From a virus, in the IMG/VR virus record IMGVR_UViG_3300035698_020457, positions 1 to 38,258 of that record: DNA of 38,258 bases; one strand, 5' to 3'. Made by a program: the position numbers and the translations under genes. This document shows positions 1 to 8,168 of the stretch, piece after piece (positions within the stretch are counted from its first letter, which is position 1; the number at the start of each line of letters is the position of its first letter). The notes under the pieces were generated by a model. It ran no database searches, was not told the DNA's origin, and saw only the letters and a program-made list of their open reading frames with translations.

Positions 1-910
1 TAAATATATTTATCCCTAATTCTTTTGCATTGAGCATTTTCATATATTCTATATGTTTTTTGTCGTAATATAAACTAAGAAACGGTGTTCCAGAAGCAAA
101 TGACATAATGTTACTATGCATTTTGGATCCTATTGTAAACTCACATTCTGCATAAGTTCTTAACATTAAATCTAAATCATCTGTATTGAGACCTTGTATT
201 TCTGGAACTAACTTTTGCAAATCAAGAATTAAAGAATGTTCGAGAGCGTCATGAGCTATAAACACAACTTCGAAATCTTTAGTCATTAAAAATTTTGATA
301 TTTCTGCAAAGGACTTTACATTGTAATCTCTTAATTTTGTAGTGCCATCAAAACGACCTAATATAGGAGCGTGTTGTGCAATTTGAATAGCTACTCTTCT
401 TTTCTTAGGAACTTGTCTTACTCTTAAAAAATTTGCAGGGTCCAACATTAGTTTATGCTTTGTTATATCTAAACTTGAAAGTAAGTCATAAGTTCTTTTA
501 TCTCTGACAGACGATATAGTAGCTAAATCATTTATAAGTTTAATACTTTTCTTTGTCTCTTCTTTAAGCTCGCTGTTTAATACATTACCTTGTAAGTTTT
601 GATTATTTCCAAGTCCTACAAGCATTATAGGAACTTGTATCTTTTCAAATAATTCTGTCTTACATGGAAAATACCAATTACTACTTTTTGAATAATTAGT
701 ATATAAACCACTGCCAGCAATCATCAACCCAGAGCAGTTCGTGTTTAATTGTTTTAATATACGTTGTTCAGTTAGCTCATCATTCTTTACACTCATAAAA
801 GCAAAAGGGACATCTATTCTTTCTTGAATAGCTTCTGTTAAGCTCTTCTTAATAGCCCAGTCGCCTCTATTAGAAGTATCTACATGATAATACATTATAG
901 GTTTATACAT
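1..910 (-). CDS. Polysaccharide pyruvyl transferase family protein (C-terminus beyond window)
   Basis: An open minus-strand frame runs from an ATG at 908-910 off the left edge, giving 303 visible residues. The start has a GGAG ribosome site upstream. Family features seen: an N-terminal segment with NRGDWAI, a central GLGNNQ, then an SSVRDKRTYDLL stretch, and near the visible end GSKMHSNIMSFASGTPFLSL followed by a Tyr and a Lys. This matches the conserved G-x-(R/K)-x-H-S/N-x-I plus G-x-P motif of the PS_pyruv_trans / CsaB / WcaK group. Members add ketal-linked pyruvate to glycans or act as GT-B-like glycan enzymes. In a phage such a gene would plausibly modify host surface glycan or virion glycan; that is inference. 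It is the last gene seen of the left unit, two bases after the preceding gene. Confidence 0.75.
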   Translation of the reverse strand, partial: MYKPIMYYHVDTSNRGDWAIKKSLTEAIQERIDVPFAFMSVKNDELTEQRILKQLNTNCSGLMIAGSGLYTNYSKSSNWYFPCKTELFEKIQVPIMLVGLGNNQNLQGNVLNSELKEETKKSIKLINDLATISSVRDKRTYDLLSSLDITKHKLMLDPANFLRVRQVPKKRRVAIQIAQHAPILGRFDGTTKLRDYNVKSFAEISKFLMTKDFEVVFIAHDALEHSLILDLQKLVPEIQGLNTDDLDLMLRTYAECEFTIGSKMHSNIMSFASGTPFLSLYYDKKHIEYMKMLNAKELGINIF

Positions 911-912
911 TT

Positions 913-1143
913 TTATTCTCCCTCTATTTTCTTTCTAATCTCTGCTCCTCTTTGGTTGTATCCTCTGTCCATTTCATTTACAGGTTCACAAGAAGTAGGG
1001 TCTATATCATATGTCCTATCTTCTCCTACCAACCTAGAGAATATCTTCTTTATTTCGGCAAGGGCTTTATCTGGGGTGCAACAACCCATAGTAGAATCTG
1101 CTTCTCCTATTAACTTTTCTAACACATCTCTAATCTCTTTCAT
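913..1143 (-). CDS. Hypothetical protein, 76 aa
   Basis: A small acidic protein starting MKEIRDVLEKLIGEADSTM. I prefer the ATG at 1143, with an AGAGGGAG stretch just upstream, to the GTG at 1194, which has no ribosome site and overlaps the previous gene. It contains a CC pair and a later single Cys, not a clear zinc-binding arrangement. The N-terminal half looks helical. No family recognised. It stops two bases before the pyruvyl transferase start, so the two are probably co-translated. Confidence 0.55.
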   Translation of the reverse strand: MKEIRDVLEKLIGEADSTMGCCTPDKALAEIKKIFSRLVGEDRTYDIDPTSCEPVNEMDRGYNQRGAEIRKKIEGE

Positions 1144-1177
1144 AACTCCCTCTCTACTTGTATTGACTTCTCTTTTT

Positions 1178-1384
1178 TCATTGACTTTCTCCACATCTAG
1201 GACAACACAATCCTATGCCACTCTTGTATCCCTGAACATTAAGGCTACCACAAATATTACAATTATGTGCTTTCTTAAAAAACCATCTACCAATATCCAT
1301 CATTGTAAATGCAAATAAAAGATGTCCTGACATTTCTTTTCTATTAAATAAAAACATTCTAAATCTATGGATAAACTTCTTCAT
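1178..1384 (-). CDS. Small zinc-ribbon protein, 68 aa
   Basis: The C-terminal third carries CNICGS and CCPRCGES, two CxxC knuckles about 16 residues apart, typical of a zinc ribbon. The N-terminal part is basic and has a hydrophobic stretch (HLLFAFTMMDIG). It overlaps the upstream gene by 20 bases. Function unknown; it is one of many small zinc-ribbon proteins in this window. Confidence 0.6.
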   Translation of the reverse strand: MKKFIHRFRMFLFNRKEMSGHLLFAFTMMDIGRWFFKKAHNCNICGSLNVQGYKSGIGLCCPRCGESQ

Positions 1385-1640
1385 CTCTCCCCCTCTTTAA
1401 CTCTCTGGCTTTAATTATAGCTTCTACTATACCACTCACAGAAATTCTATCGGGGTGTCTACAGACTTCTTTCCCTACTATTCCAGCTATCTCATCTTCC
1501 CCCAACTCACGCTCATCTAAGGCTTTGAGGTATGCCTCATATTCATCACAGGCTTGGTTGTAGCCATATAAAGAATTTATATTATTACAAATAAGGTCTG
1601 ATTTACTATGGTCTATCTTTTTCTTCTTCGGCTTATTCAT
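1365..1640 (-). CDS. Hypothetical protein, 91 aa
   Basis: ATG at 1638-1640 is chosen over the TTG directly before it, because an AAGGAGG ribosome site lies six bases upstream of the ATG. The protein begins with a lysine-rich stretch (NKPKKKKIDHSK) and continues as a mixed, mostly helical sequence with the segment YEAYLKALDERELGEDEIAG. No motif or family recognised. Confidence 0.55.
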   Translation of the reverse strand: MNKPKKKKIDHSKSDLICNNINSLYGYNQACDEYEAYLKALDERELGEDEIAGIVGKEVCRHPDRISVSGIVEAIIKARELKRGRDEEVYP

Positions 1641-1673
1641 CAACAGCCTCCTTTCTCTTTGTCGGTTAATCTT

Positions 1674-1760
1674 CTATGAACTGTGTTTCTTTAAATCTTT
1701 CTTTGATATTTCATAAACTATTTTAGCATTCTTACCTGCGTGTAATCTCCATATCCTCAC
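1674..1760 (-). CDS. Possible 28-aa peptide, GTG start
   Basis: A short frame from GTG at 1758-1760 encodes a basic peptide containing RLHAGKNAKIVYEISKKDLK. An AAGG motif lies five bases before the GTG. It overlaps the end of the 37-aa gene in another frame. Composition looks protein-like and the spacing fits the packed operon, but there is no independent support. Confidence 0.3.
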   Translation of the reverse strand: MRIWRLHAGKNAKIVYEISKKDLKKHSS

Positions 1761-1845
1761 CTACCTTCTTTCTAAAAGGTTTCATAAATAATTCAAACAA
1801 ACATTGTATCGCTCTACCAAAACTATCTATAGCACCATTTATCAT
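1732..1845 (-). CDS. Small protein, 37 aa
   Basis: ATG at 1843-1845 lies one base after the stop of the upstream gene, with GGAG seven bases upstream inside that gene's end. The peptide is MINGAIDSFGRAIQCLFELF followed by a basic tail, predicted amphipathic helix. No family recognised. Confidence 0.45.
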   Translation of the reverse strand: MINGAIDSFGRAIQCLFELFMKPFRKKVGEDMEITRR

Positions 1846-1846
1846 T

Positions 1847-2065
1847 CTATTCTCCAAATTTAAATCCTTCTATCCATATTTTTATTTCTTCTATGAAGCA
1901 TTGACGATAAGATTCTTTATTCTTATTAGGGAATGATTCTAAAAATTTTTTGTTACTATAAGCTCCAATTGGAATCATTACTATCATAAAAACATTTAAG
2001 ATTCTTAATAAAGTCTTTCTAATGACTCCAAGATGTCTAACGTAATATGTCATTTGATAACACAT
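1847..2065 (-). CDS. Small membrane-associated protein, 72 aa
   Basis: A hydrophobic segment around residues 19-36 (LLRILNVFMIVMIPIGAYS) suggests one membrane-spanning helix, with a charged C-terminal tail ending EGFKFGE. The start overlaps the upstream zinc-ribbon gene by 16 bases. A second ATG at residue 5 is also possible. No family recognised. Confidence 0.5.
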   Translation of the reverse strand: MCYQMTYYVRHLGVIRKTLLRILNVFMIVMIPIGAYSNKKFLESFPNKNKESYRQCFIEEIKIWIEGFKFGE

Positions 2066-2208
2066 TTCGCTCTGCCCTTACCATCACACCAAAGACATCC
2101 ATTCTTTGTGAAAAACGAAATTGACGGAACGTTTCTATTACAGTAAGGACATATTTTACAAAACCTCTTTGCCAATGCTTCAATTGATATATCTATAAAT
2201 TTACGCAT
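2050..2208 (-). CDS. Small zinc-ribbon protein, 52 aa
   Basis: The frame from ATG 2206-2208 to TGA 2050-2052 has CKICPYC and CLWCDGKG knuckles, consistent with one zinc ribbon. It is below usual ORF length cut-offs but sits exactly in the gap between its neighbours and overlaps the next gene. Function unknown. Confidence 0.55.
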   Translation of the reverse strand: MRKFIDISIEALAKRFCKICPYCNRNVPSISFFTKNGCLWCDGKGRAKCVIK

Positions 2209-2210
2209 TA

Positions 2211-2549
2211 TTATACTTTCTTCTTCTTTTTTATAGCCACGAACTTTCCATCTTCTCTATAACTATATCTATACTCAACATCTTTATCTAATCTTAACTT
2301 CTTATGAGCATATTCTATCTTACCATTTAATGCTTCTGTGTTATTCTTTAACTTAATGAGAAGCTCTTGTTCTCTTTGAACAGCTAAAGCTCTCTGAAGA
2401 GAAACGTCCATGAATTCACGCATTAATTCTCTTCTTGCCATACGCTTTTCATCTATTTTTTTCTTCATATCTTCAGGTATTTCTACTGTTTTTGGTTCTG
2501 GTTTAACCACTGCTTTGCCATCGGGCCCTAATATCTTCTTTTCTTCCAT
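2211..2549 (-). CDS. Hypothetical helical protein, 112 aa
   Basis: A charged protein with a proline/lysine-rich N-terminus, then a long helical region (about residues 25-85) likely to form a coiled coil, and a C-terminal segment ending in five lysines and a valine. A strong AAAGGAG site precedes the ATG. No enzymatic motif. It sits among small genes of unknown role. Confidence 0.6.
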   Translation of the reverse strand: MEEKKILGPDGKAVVKPEPKTVEIPEDMKKKIDEKRMARRELMREFMDVSLQRALAVQREQELLIKLKNNTEALNGKIEYAHKKLRLDKDVEYRYSYREDGKFVAIKKKKKV

Positions 2550-2579
2550 CGTATTTCTCCTTTCAGTTAATGAAACAAA

Positions 2580-2699
2580 TTAACAAGTTCTTAGATAATA
2601 GTTAATACACAATGCTATAGCCAATAATATATAACAACTCAAATAAACTATTACCCAAGTGCCATATAATTTACATAATACTTTAATTGGATTTAACAT
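2580..2699 (-). CDS. Small single-span membrane protein, 39 aa
   Basis: ATG at 2697-2699 abuts the previous stop codon (TAAATG) and has AAGGAG upstream. The middle of the peptide (TWVIVYLSCYILLAIALCI) is a clear hydrophobic span flanked by short polar ends. No family recognised. Confidence 0.5.
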   Translation of the reverse strand: MLNPIKVLCKLYGTWVIVYLSCYILLAIALCINYYLRTC

Positions 2700-2963
2700 T
2701 TATTTCTCCTTTCTTATAACAACAACTGCATGGTCTGGTGATGCATCTGATGGTCTATATATTTTGTTCTCTGGTTTTGAAACTTTTATTTCGCATTTCT
2801 CACAACTAAAAATATGATATACAGAGCATTTAATTTCTTTTGGAAATAATATTCCTTCGTCATGAACTGGAGTTAAATGAGCTTCCGGAGAACCGAATCT
2901 CTTCATTTCTTTTTTACATACTGGACATTTTATTTTTATATCTTTTAACTTTATATCTGCCAT
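2700..2963 (-). CDS. Zinc-ribbon protein, 87 aa
   Basis: Contains an N-terminal CPVCKKEMKRFG knuckle and a second pair CxxC (FSCEKCEI) about 40 residues later, spaced by a segment with several His. AAGGAGG precedes the start. The arrangement suggests one treble-clef or zinc-ribbon fold. Role unknown. Confidence 0.6.
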   Translation of the reverse strand: MADIKLKDIKIKCPVCKKEMKRFGSPEAHLTPVHDEGILFPKEIKCSVYHIFSCEKCEIKVSKPENKIYRPSDASPDHAVVVIRKEK

Positions 2964-2974
2964 TTGATACCTCC

Positions 2975-3082
2975 TTACAGGTCTGTTAGTTCTTTTAGTT
3001 TACTTTGACATTTATCACATGTTACAGTTTTATCTTTTACTACCACAATCGTATCACACTTAGGGCAGTATTTTGTTGTCAT
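2975..3082 (-). CDS. Tiny zinc-ribbon protein, 35 aa
   Basis: The frame encodes MTTKYCPKCDTIVVVKDKTV followed by TCDKCQSKL. Two CxxC pairs 15 residues apart make a minimal zinc ribbon. It overlaps the end of the kinase gene upstream by 23 bases and ends 11 bases before the next start. Confidence 0.55.
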   Translation of the reverse strand: MTTKYCPKCDTIVVVKDKTVTCDKCQSKLKELTDL

Positions 3083-3563
3083 TAGACACTCCTTTTAATT
3101 TTAGTATAGAATCAAATCCTTCTTCATGTGTTGGGTCTTTGTATATTTTATCGAAATGAATCCAAACTTCTTCCCAAAGTTTTTTATCTGGTTGACCATG
3201 TGGGTTTTTTATTCTTCTACTTACTGCTTCTTTCATATTTAAACGAGGAAGCACTACTGCTTCTACGCTATAACCAAATTCTTTTCCTACCTTAATATAT
3301 TTTTTTCTTAATTTCTTAGAAACTCCAACTTCATCTACTACAATATTGACTCCTAATTCAAGAAATTTTCTAAGCATATATTGTTCTGTCTTCCAAATTA
3401 TATATTCATAATCTCTATTAAAAACATATTGTCCATCTCCTATAGCATATCTTAATTGGTCTCTTACAATAGCGATATAGCCATCTTTTACATAGTCTTG
3501 AGCTATGGTTGATTTACCACAACCGATATTACCTACAAGCACTATGATGCGTTTTTTAGCCAT
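3060..3563 (-). CDS. Polynucleotide kinase-like P-loop kinase
   Basis: 167 residues with a Walker A motif GNIGCGKST at residues 11-19, a following VRDQLR segment like the substrate/acceptor loop of T4 Pnkp-type kinases, and VVDEVGVS corresponding to the second beta strand. The Arg-rich region near residue 118 may be the lid. The family phosphorylates 5'-OH ends of RNA or DNA. No HAD-type phosphatase domain is present, unlike T4 Pnkp, so 3'-end healing would need another enzyme. It overlaps the preceding metallophosphoesterase by 8 bases, and an RNA ligase lies 3 kb upstream in the same unit. A small-molecule kinase of the AAA_33 group is the alternative. Confidence 0.7.
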   Translation of the reverse strand: MAKKRIIVLVGNIGCGKSTIAQDYVKDGYIAIVRDQLRYAIGDGQYVFNRDYEYIIWKTEQYMLRKFLELGVNIVVDEVGVSKKLRKKYIKVGKEFGYSVEAVVLPRLNMKEAVSRRIKNPHGQPDKKLWEEVWIHFDKIYKDPTHEEGFDSILKLKGVSNDNKILP

Positions 3564-4188
3564 GTTTTTGTCCCTTTAACCATTTATTATATTTGTTTTT
3601 AATCTCATCATAAGTAATAGGATAGAAATTATGCATATCAACACCCACGTTAAACGCATCAGTGAAACTAAATCCTTGTTTAATTCTCTTACAAACCCAA
3701 GCATTATGAACATGCCCAACTAAATTAATTTCATAATTCATATCTGCTCTTGCAGGGTCATGAACCAAATTAATATAATGATTATCAATATTAAGCACTA
3801 AATTTTGAATTCGAGTCTTGCATGTGTTATTTCTATCATGATTTCCTTTAATAAAAATAATCTCTCCGTTTAATCTATCTCTCCAAGAAGTTGCTGTAAC
3901 ATTTATTCCTTCACCTCTATTTAATGAATTCTTAAAACAAAAATCTCCGATATGATATACCTTGTCGGTTTTTCCAACTCTTTCATTCCATCTCTTGATG
4001 ATACCTTCATCATGTCTGTATAAAGATTCTTTGCTTACTTTAAAAGAACGTTGTTCTTCTTCAGAAGCAGTAAGATAATGATTATATTTCTCTTTATCTT
4101 TATCTGTCATAAAAATAGTTCGACCGCAATATTTCATAATGTTAGCGTGTCCTAAATGTAAATCTGATGTGATATATGTATTATTCAT
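3556..4188 (-). CDS. Calcineurin-like metallophosphoesterase
   Basis: 210 residues with the metal-binding series of the family: ITSDLHLGH near the N-terminus, HIGDFCF, IKGNHDRN in the middle, and LVGHVHNAW near the C-terminus. Phage members of this small YfcE-like type are often annotated as phosphohydrolases of unknown substrate. It overlaps the kinase gene downstream by 8 bases and the SbcC-like gene upstream by 8, so it is co-translated with both. A role in RNA end healing with the kinase is possible but is inference. Confidence 0.8.
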   Translation of the reverse strand: MNNTYITSDLHLGHANIMKYCGRTIFMTDKDKEKYNHYLTASEEEQRSFKVSKESLYRHDEGIIKRWNERVGKTDKVYHIGDFCFKNSLNRGEGINVTATSWRDRLNGEIIFIKGNHDRNNTCKTRIQNLVLNIDNHYINLVHDPARADMNYEINLVGHVHNAWVCKRIKQGFSFTDAFNVGVDMHNFYPITYDEIKNKYNKWLKGQKHG

Positions 4189-5605
4189 TTAAATTAATTA
4201 CCTTTACTGATGATGGCATATCTGGTGCATTGTGTAGAACTAAGAATAACTGAAAAGGGTAACACTCAAAAATACTTACAACGTGCAGGAGATTATCTTC
4301 ATCAAGACTTCCTAATCCTTCATCTGCAACAATAATACCTGTTTTATTTTGAGATATTAATAATGATAACTTAAATGCTATCTGCATAAGTGTAGCTTGT
4401 CCTGTTGATAAATCTTTTTGTGTATATGTTATTCCATCTTTATTGTAGAGTATTGTAAACTTTCCTTTGTCATCTATTGTAAAGCTAACAGTAAATCCAA
4501 TTTTTTCAAGCACTGAATTAATAATTGGCTCAAGGACTTTGATACTTTCTTTTAAGTAATATGAAGATAAGTTATCTAACTCACTAAGAGCTTGTTTCAC
4601 TATAAGAACGTCTTTAGTGCTATATATAAGATTTTTCTGCTTCATACGAGCTTCTAAGCGAGTTTTAATACTGTTTAACGTGCTAATACGTGCTTGTATT
4701 TCTTCTTTATTAGTCTTATATGTCTGCATTATATCGTTTTGCATACCAAGAGATTCTATGTTCTTTTTAATTTGATTGTTCAATTGTATAACTTTATTAT
4801 TTATTTCGTCAAGCTGACGTTTTTGATTGTCTTGAGAAATAGCTTGTTTACAAGCATAGCATGTTTTTGGCGCTGAAAGTATTTTATTTTTCTGAGAAGT
4901 ATAATTAGTTTTCTGTCCTTCAGCATTACCTTTTTCTCTTTGTTCTATACGATACTCTTTTTCAAATTCGTTTAATTCTTTAACAACGTCTCTATATTGT
5001 TCTGTAACATCTGATATACCTTTATTTAAAATAGCTAATCTCTTGTCGCTTGGATGATGAGTATAAACTGTCATACCATCTTTATTTAATCTTTCACGTT
5101 CTGATTTGATAGTCTGAAGTTTAGTCTTGGCATTATTGAATATCTCCTGCGTAAGAGTGAACAATGTTTTTTTGATTGTTGAGGGTCCAGCACTCAAAAT
5201 ATCTGACTCTGGAGAGTAAGCATCTATAATTCTAAATTTAACAAAATTATCTCTTGAGTCGAATAAATTCACAATATAATTATTAGCTTCTATAGAAGTA
5301 GCAAATTTTAACTTTTCTCCATCCTTTATTATTTCTACAGAAGTAGGATAACTTCTTTTAATAATATAGATGCTTTTCTCATGACTAATTTTTAATTCTA
5401 CTCTACAATTCTTACATTCTTTATTTACAAGACTCGCTAAAGAAGAATAAGAATAGCCATATAATGCAAATAATATAGCAAATAACGATATAGTAGATTT
5501 GCCTGTTCCATTTCTTCCAGAAATAAAATTCAACTTCGAAAAATCGTATTCATGATTTCCTTTGAAATTTCTAAAGTTATATAATTTAATCTTTAATAGT
5601 TTCAA
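4181..5605 (-). CDS. Recombination endonuclease subunit, gp46/SbcC/Rad50-like
   Basis: 474 residues. Walker A is GRNGTGKS at 30-37, a coiled coil runs about 160-330 and is broken by a zinc hook CYAC at 249-252. The ABC signature is LSTGQ at 399-403 and Walker B with catalytic Glu is VADEG near 426-430. This is the short phage gp46 form. With the nuclease subunit gp47/SbcD it resects DNA ends for recombination-dependent replication. The likely partner is at 8300-9034, separated from it by an HNH gene, a phosphatase and an RNA ligase. It overlaps the HNH gene by 20 bases. Confidence 0.9.
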   Translation of the reverse strand: MKLLKIKLYNFRNFKGNHEYDFSKLNFISGRNGTGKSTISLFAILFALYGYSYSSLASLVNKECKNCRVELKISHEKSIYIIKRSYPTSVEIIKDGEKLKFATSIEANNYIVNLFDSRDNFVKFRIIDAYSPESDILSAGPSTIKKTLFTLTQEIFNNAKTKLQTIKSERERLNKDGMTVYTHHPSDKRLAILNKGISDVTEQYRDVVKELNEFEKEYRIEQREKGNAEGQKTNYTSQKNKILSAPKTCYACKQAISQDNQKRQLDEINNKVIQLNNQIKKNIESLGMQNDIMQTYKTNKEEIQARISTLNSIKTRLEARMKQKNLIYSTKDVLIVKQALSELDNLSSYYLKESIKVLEPIINSVLEKIGFTVSFTIDDKGKFTILYNKDGITYTQKDLSTGQATLMQIAFKLSLLISQNKTGIIVADEGLGSLDEDNLLHVVSIFECYPFQLFLVLHNAPDMPSSVKVINLNE

Positions 5606-6257
5606 GTTTATTCTCCATTATATAAGTAAAATAAGCATAGTAAAAATCTCTGCTTCCATTAGTTTTCATATGACAATATAAACATAAACTAATCAAATTA
5701 ATTTCTTGTAAGTTTTCTTTATTATAATCTATATGATGAATACATAATGCTCTTTTCTCCTGATTTTGTGTCTGACCACAAAACTGACAAGCATAATTAT
5801 CTCTGTATCTAATATGTTCTTTAAATGTTTTAGTCCATTCAAGTGGGTATGGTTCAAAAGATTTTCCGCCTTTCCAATTTGGATTATTTCTTCCTTGATA
5901 AGAACAAAAATTACACATTCCTTGACCTTTTCGCCATGTTTCATAAGTTATTTCATTAACATTACAAATTTTACAGTGATATTTTTTATGTTTTTCGTGA
6001 TTATATCTTCCGTTGTTTTTTCCATATGCATTTAAAATTCCAATTTTATGTTTATATTTTGCAGAACATGAACAACATCTTTTATGTTGATAATTGCTAA
6101 TTTCTTTATCACAATCTACACAGTAATGCTTTTTTAGTGTTTTACCGTGTTTAATTTTGGCACAACTTTGACACATTTTTAGCCCATAACGTGCTGTTGA
6201 TTGACAAATTCTTTTGGCACATACCTTACATTTAAGTGTTATCTTATTTATTCTCAT
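5586..6257 (-). CDS. HNH homing endonuclease with zinc fingers
   Basis: 223 residues. The N-terminal 120 residues carry a run of CxxC pairs (CKVC, CQSC, CVDC, CSCS, CKIC, CNFC) forming several zinc fingers. Then comes a GRNNPNWKGGKS motif, common in HNH proteins, and an HNH core with CQFCG, ALCIHHIDYNKEN and LCLYCHMK. Such enzymes are free-standing mobile genes that cut cognate DNA near their insertion site. It sits between a phosphatase and the gp46-like gene, overlapping both slightly. Confidence 0.88.
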   Translation of the reverse strand: MRINKITLKCKVCAKRICQSTARYGLKMCQSCAKIKHGKTLKKHYCVDCDKEISNYQHKRCCSCSAKYKHKIGILNAYGKNNGRYNHEKHKKYHCKICNVNEITYETWRKGQGMCNFCSYQGRNNPNWKGGKSFEPYPLEWTKTFKEHIRYRDNYACQFCGQTQNQEKRALCIHHIDYNKENLQEINLISLCLYCHMKTNGSRDFYYAYFTYIMENKLETIKD

Positions 6258-6657
6258 AATGTTCCTCTAAAATTGTTCGATAAACTAATCTATTAGGTAT
6301 AAATTTCTTAAAATAAATAGTATCATCATTATTTATAATCTTACTTAAAGCGCCTGCAATGCCAGCGCTTCTGCTTATTCCAGCTTCGCATTGACAAATA
6401 ATTAAATCTACTTCCTTTTTATATCTATTAACATTCGTCAATATCTTTTTTGCCATCTCTTTAGTAAATATAACATAAGCAAAACTTGGCTTTGCCCAAT
6501 CTACATCAGAAAATTCTAAATCCAAAACAGATAAGCGAGATTCTAATTTTGGTAACTCTGCATGTTCTGAATCAGGGTCTCTTACAGAAATTACAATATG
6601 TTTGTCATCTGTTATAAAATTCTTTATTGCATCTCTACTTAAAACTTCAAACTTCAT
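6244..6657 (-). CDS. Dual-specificity/tyrosine phosphatase-like protein
   Basis: 137 residues with the Cys-based phosphatase signature CEAGISRSAG (C-x5-R-S) preceded by a hydrophobic strand, and an upstream Asp-containing segment that could supply the general acid. The length is that of compact phage phosphatases. Substrate could be a phosphoprotein, or RNA 5' ends as in the baculovirus PTP/RNA triphosphatase family. The neighbouring RNA ligase makes RNA an attractive possibility, but this is not shown. Confidence 0.78.
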   Translation of the reverse strand: MKFEVLSRDAIKNFITDDKHIVISVRDPDSEHAELPKLESRLSVLDLEFSDVDWAKPSFAYVIFTKEMAKKILTNVNRYKKEVDLIICQCEAGISRSAGIAGALSKIINNDDTIYFKKFIPNRLVYRTILEEHYENK

Positions 6658-6659
6658 CT

Positions 6660-7742
6660 TTAATGATACTCCGTTCGGTTTTTACTGCATAGATATTCTG
6701 GGTTAATGCTCTTTAATATCTTTCTTCCTACTCTTTTATTATATTCTTCTGTTAAAGATTTAACTACACAACCCTCTGCTATATGGTCTGAGTTACATAT
6801 CCTATATGCAAGAACAGAACTTGTTTGTGTATGATTACTTAAATCTTCTTCTTTGTATTTTCCTATATATAAAACAGGAACAATCGGAAGATTTCTGTTA
6901 CCACAGAATTGAGAATATTCTATAGAATCTAAATATTTTCCTTTATATTTAACATCAAAGAATACAACGTCTATATCTTTCATTCCATATTCCAATTCTT
7001 GAATTCCTTTTCCGTATATTTCCCCATATAGAATGTAATCTTTTGGAATAATTTCTTTCAAGTTATATTTCTTTGCTATCTTGCCATATACATCTTCTCC
7101 ATAGAATCCCATTTTCCTATTCGTAACTGTCTTTTGAACTCTATGACTTCCATATACAAATTCATACTTCCCAAAGAAAAATGCTAATATCTTACCTAAT
7201 AGATTATCTTTATATCTCGGCAAATTGCCAGCTCTAAAATTTGTCCCGTGTATTTTTTCTGTAATAACTACTTCATCTCCATCTTTAAATACTGTATTGT
7301 AATTCTTAATATTTTCTATATCAGTATATTTATCAAATAAAGGATTTCTTTTTTTCTTAGTAGGTTGATTAAATCCTTTTTGTAAGTTACAAGATATAGG
7401 TGGCTTATATTTAATTATTCCTAATTCTTTAGATACTTCTTTTCCCTCTTTCCAATTCTTATCTTCTGGAACGTTTAAAATTAATCCTTGTGATATATAC
7501 TTTCTTAATTTAATAGTGCCTACTCTTCCATTCTTCTTTAAAAATTCTAAGTCATATTGTTCTATAATGTTATCAGGTATAATAGAATCAGGTGGGCAAT
7601 AAATAACTAAGTCTCCAACTTTGTAATTATCTTTACCTACAATACAAGTCCAACCCTTCACAGTAGCTAAGTCTAAGCGATTGGCATTTGGGTGTTTTTC
7701 AACATTATTTATTTTACAAACTTCTACAATTAAAGAACTCAT
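6660..7742 (-). CDS. RNA ligase, DraRnl-like with N-terminal OB-type domain
   Basis: 360 residues. The N-terminal ~110 residues resemble the OB-like domain of the Deinococcus Rnl family (pattern HPNANRLDL...GDLVIY.PP). The nucleotidyltransferase domain has motif I EKIHGTNF with the adenylated Lys near 163, YGEIYG (motif III/IIIa) near 239-244, VVFFDV near 259-264, EGCVVKS (motif IV) near 323-329 and RKILKS (motif V). It seals 3'-OH/5'-phosphate RNA ends using ATP. GAGG precedes the start. Together with the nearby kinase it forms an RNA repair set. Confidence 0.88.
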   Translation of the reverse strand: MSSLIVEVCKINNVEKHPNANRLDLATVKGWTCIVGKDNYKVGDLVIYCPPDSIIPDNIIEQYDLEFLKKNGRVGTIKLRKYISQGLILNVPEDKNWKEGKEVSKELGIIKYKPPISCNLQKGFNQPTKKKRNPLFDKYTDIENIKNYNTVFKDGDEVVITEKIHGTNFRAGNLPRYKDNLLGKILAFFFGKYEFVYGSHRVQKTVTNRKMGFYGEDVYGKIAKKYNLKEIIPKDYILYGEIYGKGIQELEYGMKDIDVVFFDVKYKGKYLDSIEYSQFCGNRNLPIVPVLYIGKYKEEDLSNHTQTSSVLAYRICNSDHIAEGCVVKSLTEEYNKRVGRKILKSINPEYLCSKNRTEYH

Positions 7743-7987
7743 TATTTTTTCCTCTTTATATCTTTTATAATTCTATTAAATTCTCTGTGAGTTTCAGTTG
7801 ACTCTATTTTTTCTTTGACAAGCATATATCCCTGCATTAGTATTTCTTCAGATAATACAAACTTTTGTTTAATAGTGCTATGATTTTTAAACATCTTTTT
7901 TAGAGTCGTATATTGTTTACGCATTGTATGATAGATGTCGTTTAATTTTTTTATTTTTTGAGTAAGATTATCCAATTTATTCTCCAT
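7742..7987 (-). CDS. Hypothetical coiled-coil protein, 81 aa
   Basis: Almost entirely helical, lysine-rich, with heptad-like spacing from about residue 4 to 75. No motif. It overlaps the preceding zinc-ribbon gene by 11 bases and touches the RNA ligase start (its stop codon overlaps the ligase ATG). Confidence 0.55.
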   Translation of the reverse strand: MENKLDNLTQKIKKLNDIYHTMRKQYTTLKKMFKNHSTIKQKFVLSEEILMQGYMLVKEKIESTETHREFNRIIKDIKRKK

Positions 7988-8168
7988 TTATAAATCTGTT
8001 ATATTCTTCTAATGTAACTTCTTCGCCAGCAATATAATATCTTAAAGGTGGGTTTGTTATATTTTCAAGTTCGCAATGCGGACAAATCATATCTGGGTTA
8101 GGAGTGCCATGTAAAATATTTCTTAAATAATTTTTACCACATATAGGACATATATGAGTTAAATTCAT
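7977..8168 (-). CDS. Zinc-ribbon protein, 63 aa
   Basis: Has CPICGKNYL and CPHCELEN knuckles 19 residues apart. The start ATG overlaps the TGA that ends the tail downstream of the SbcD-like gene (ATGA), which implies ribosomes arrive there by translating that tail. Function unknown. Confidence 0.6.
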   Translation of the reverse strand: MNLTHICPICGKNYLRNILHGTPNPDMICPHCELENITNPPLRYYIAGEEVTLEEYNRFINGE

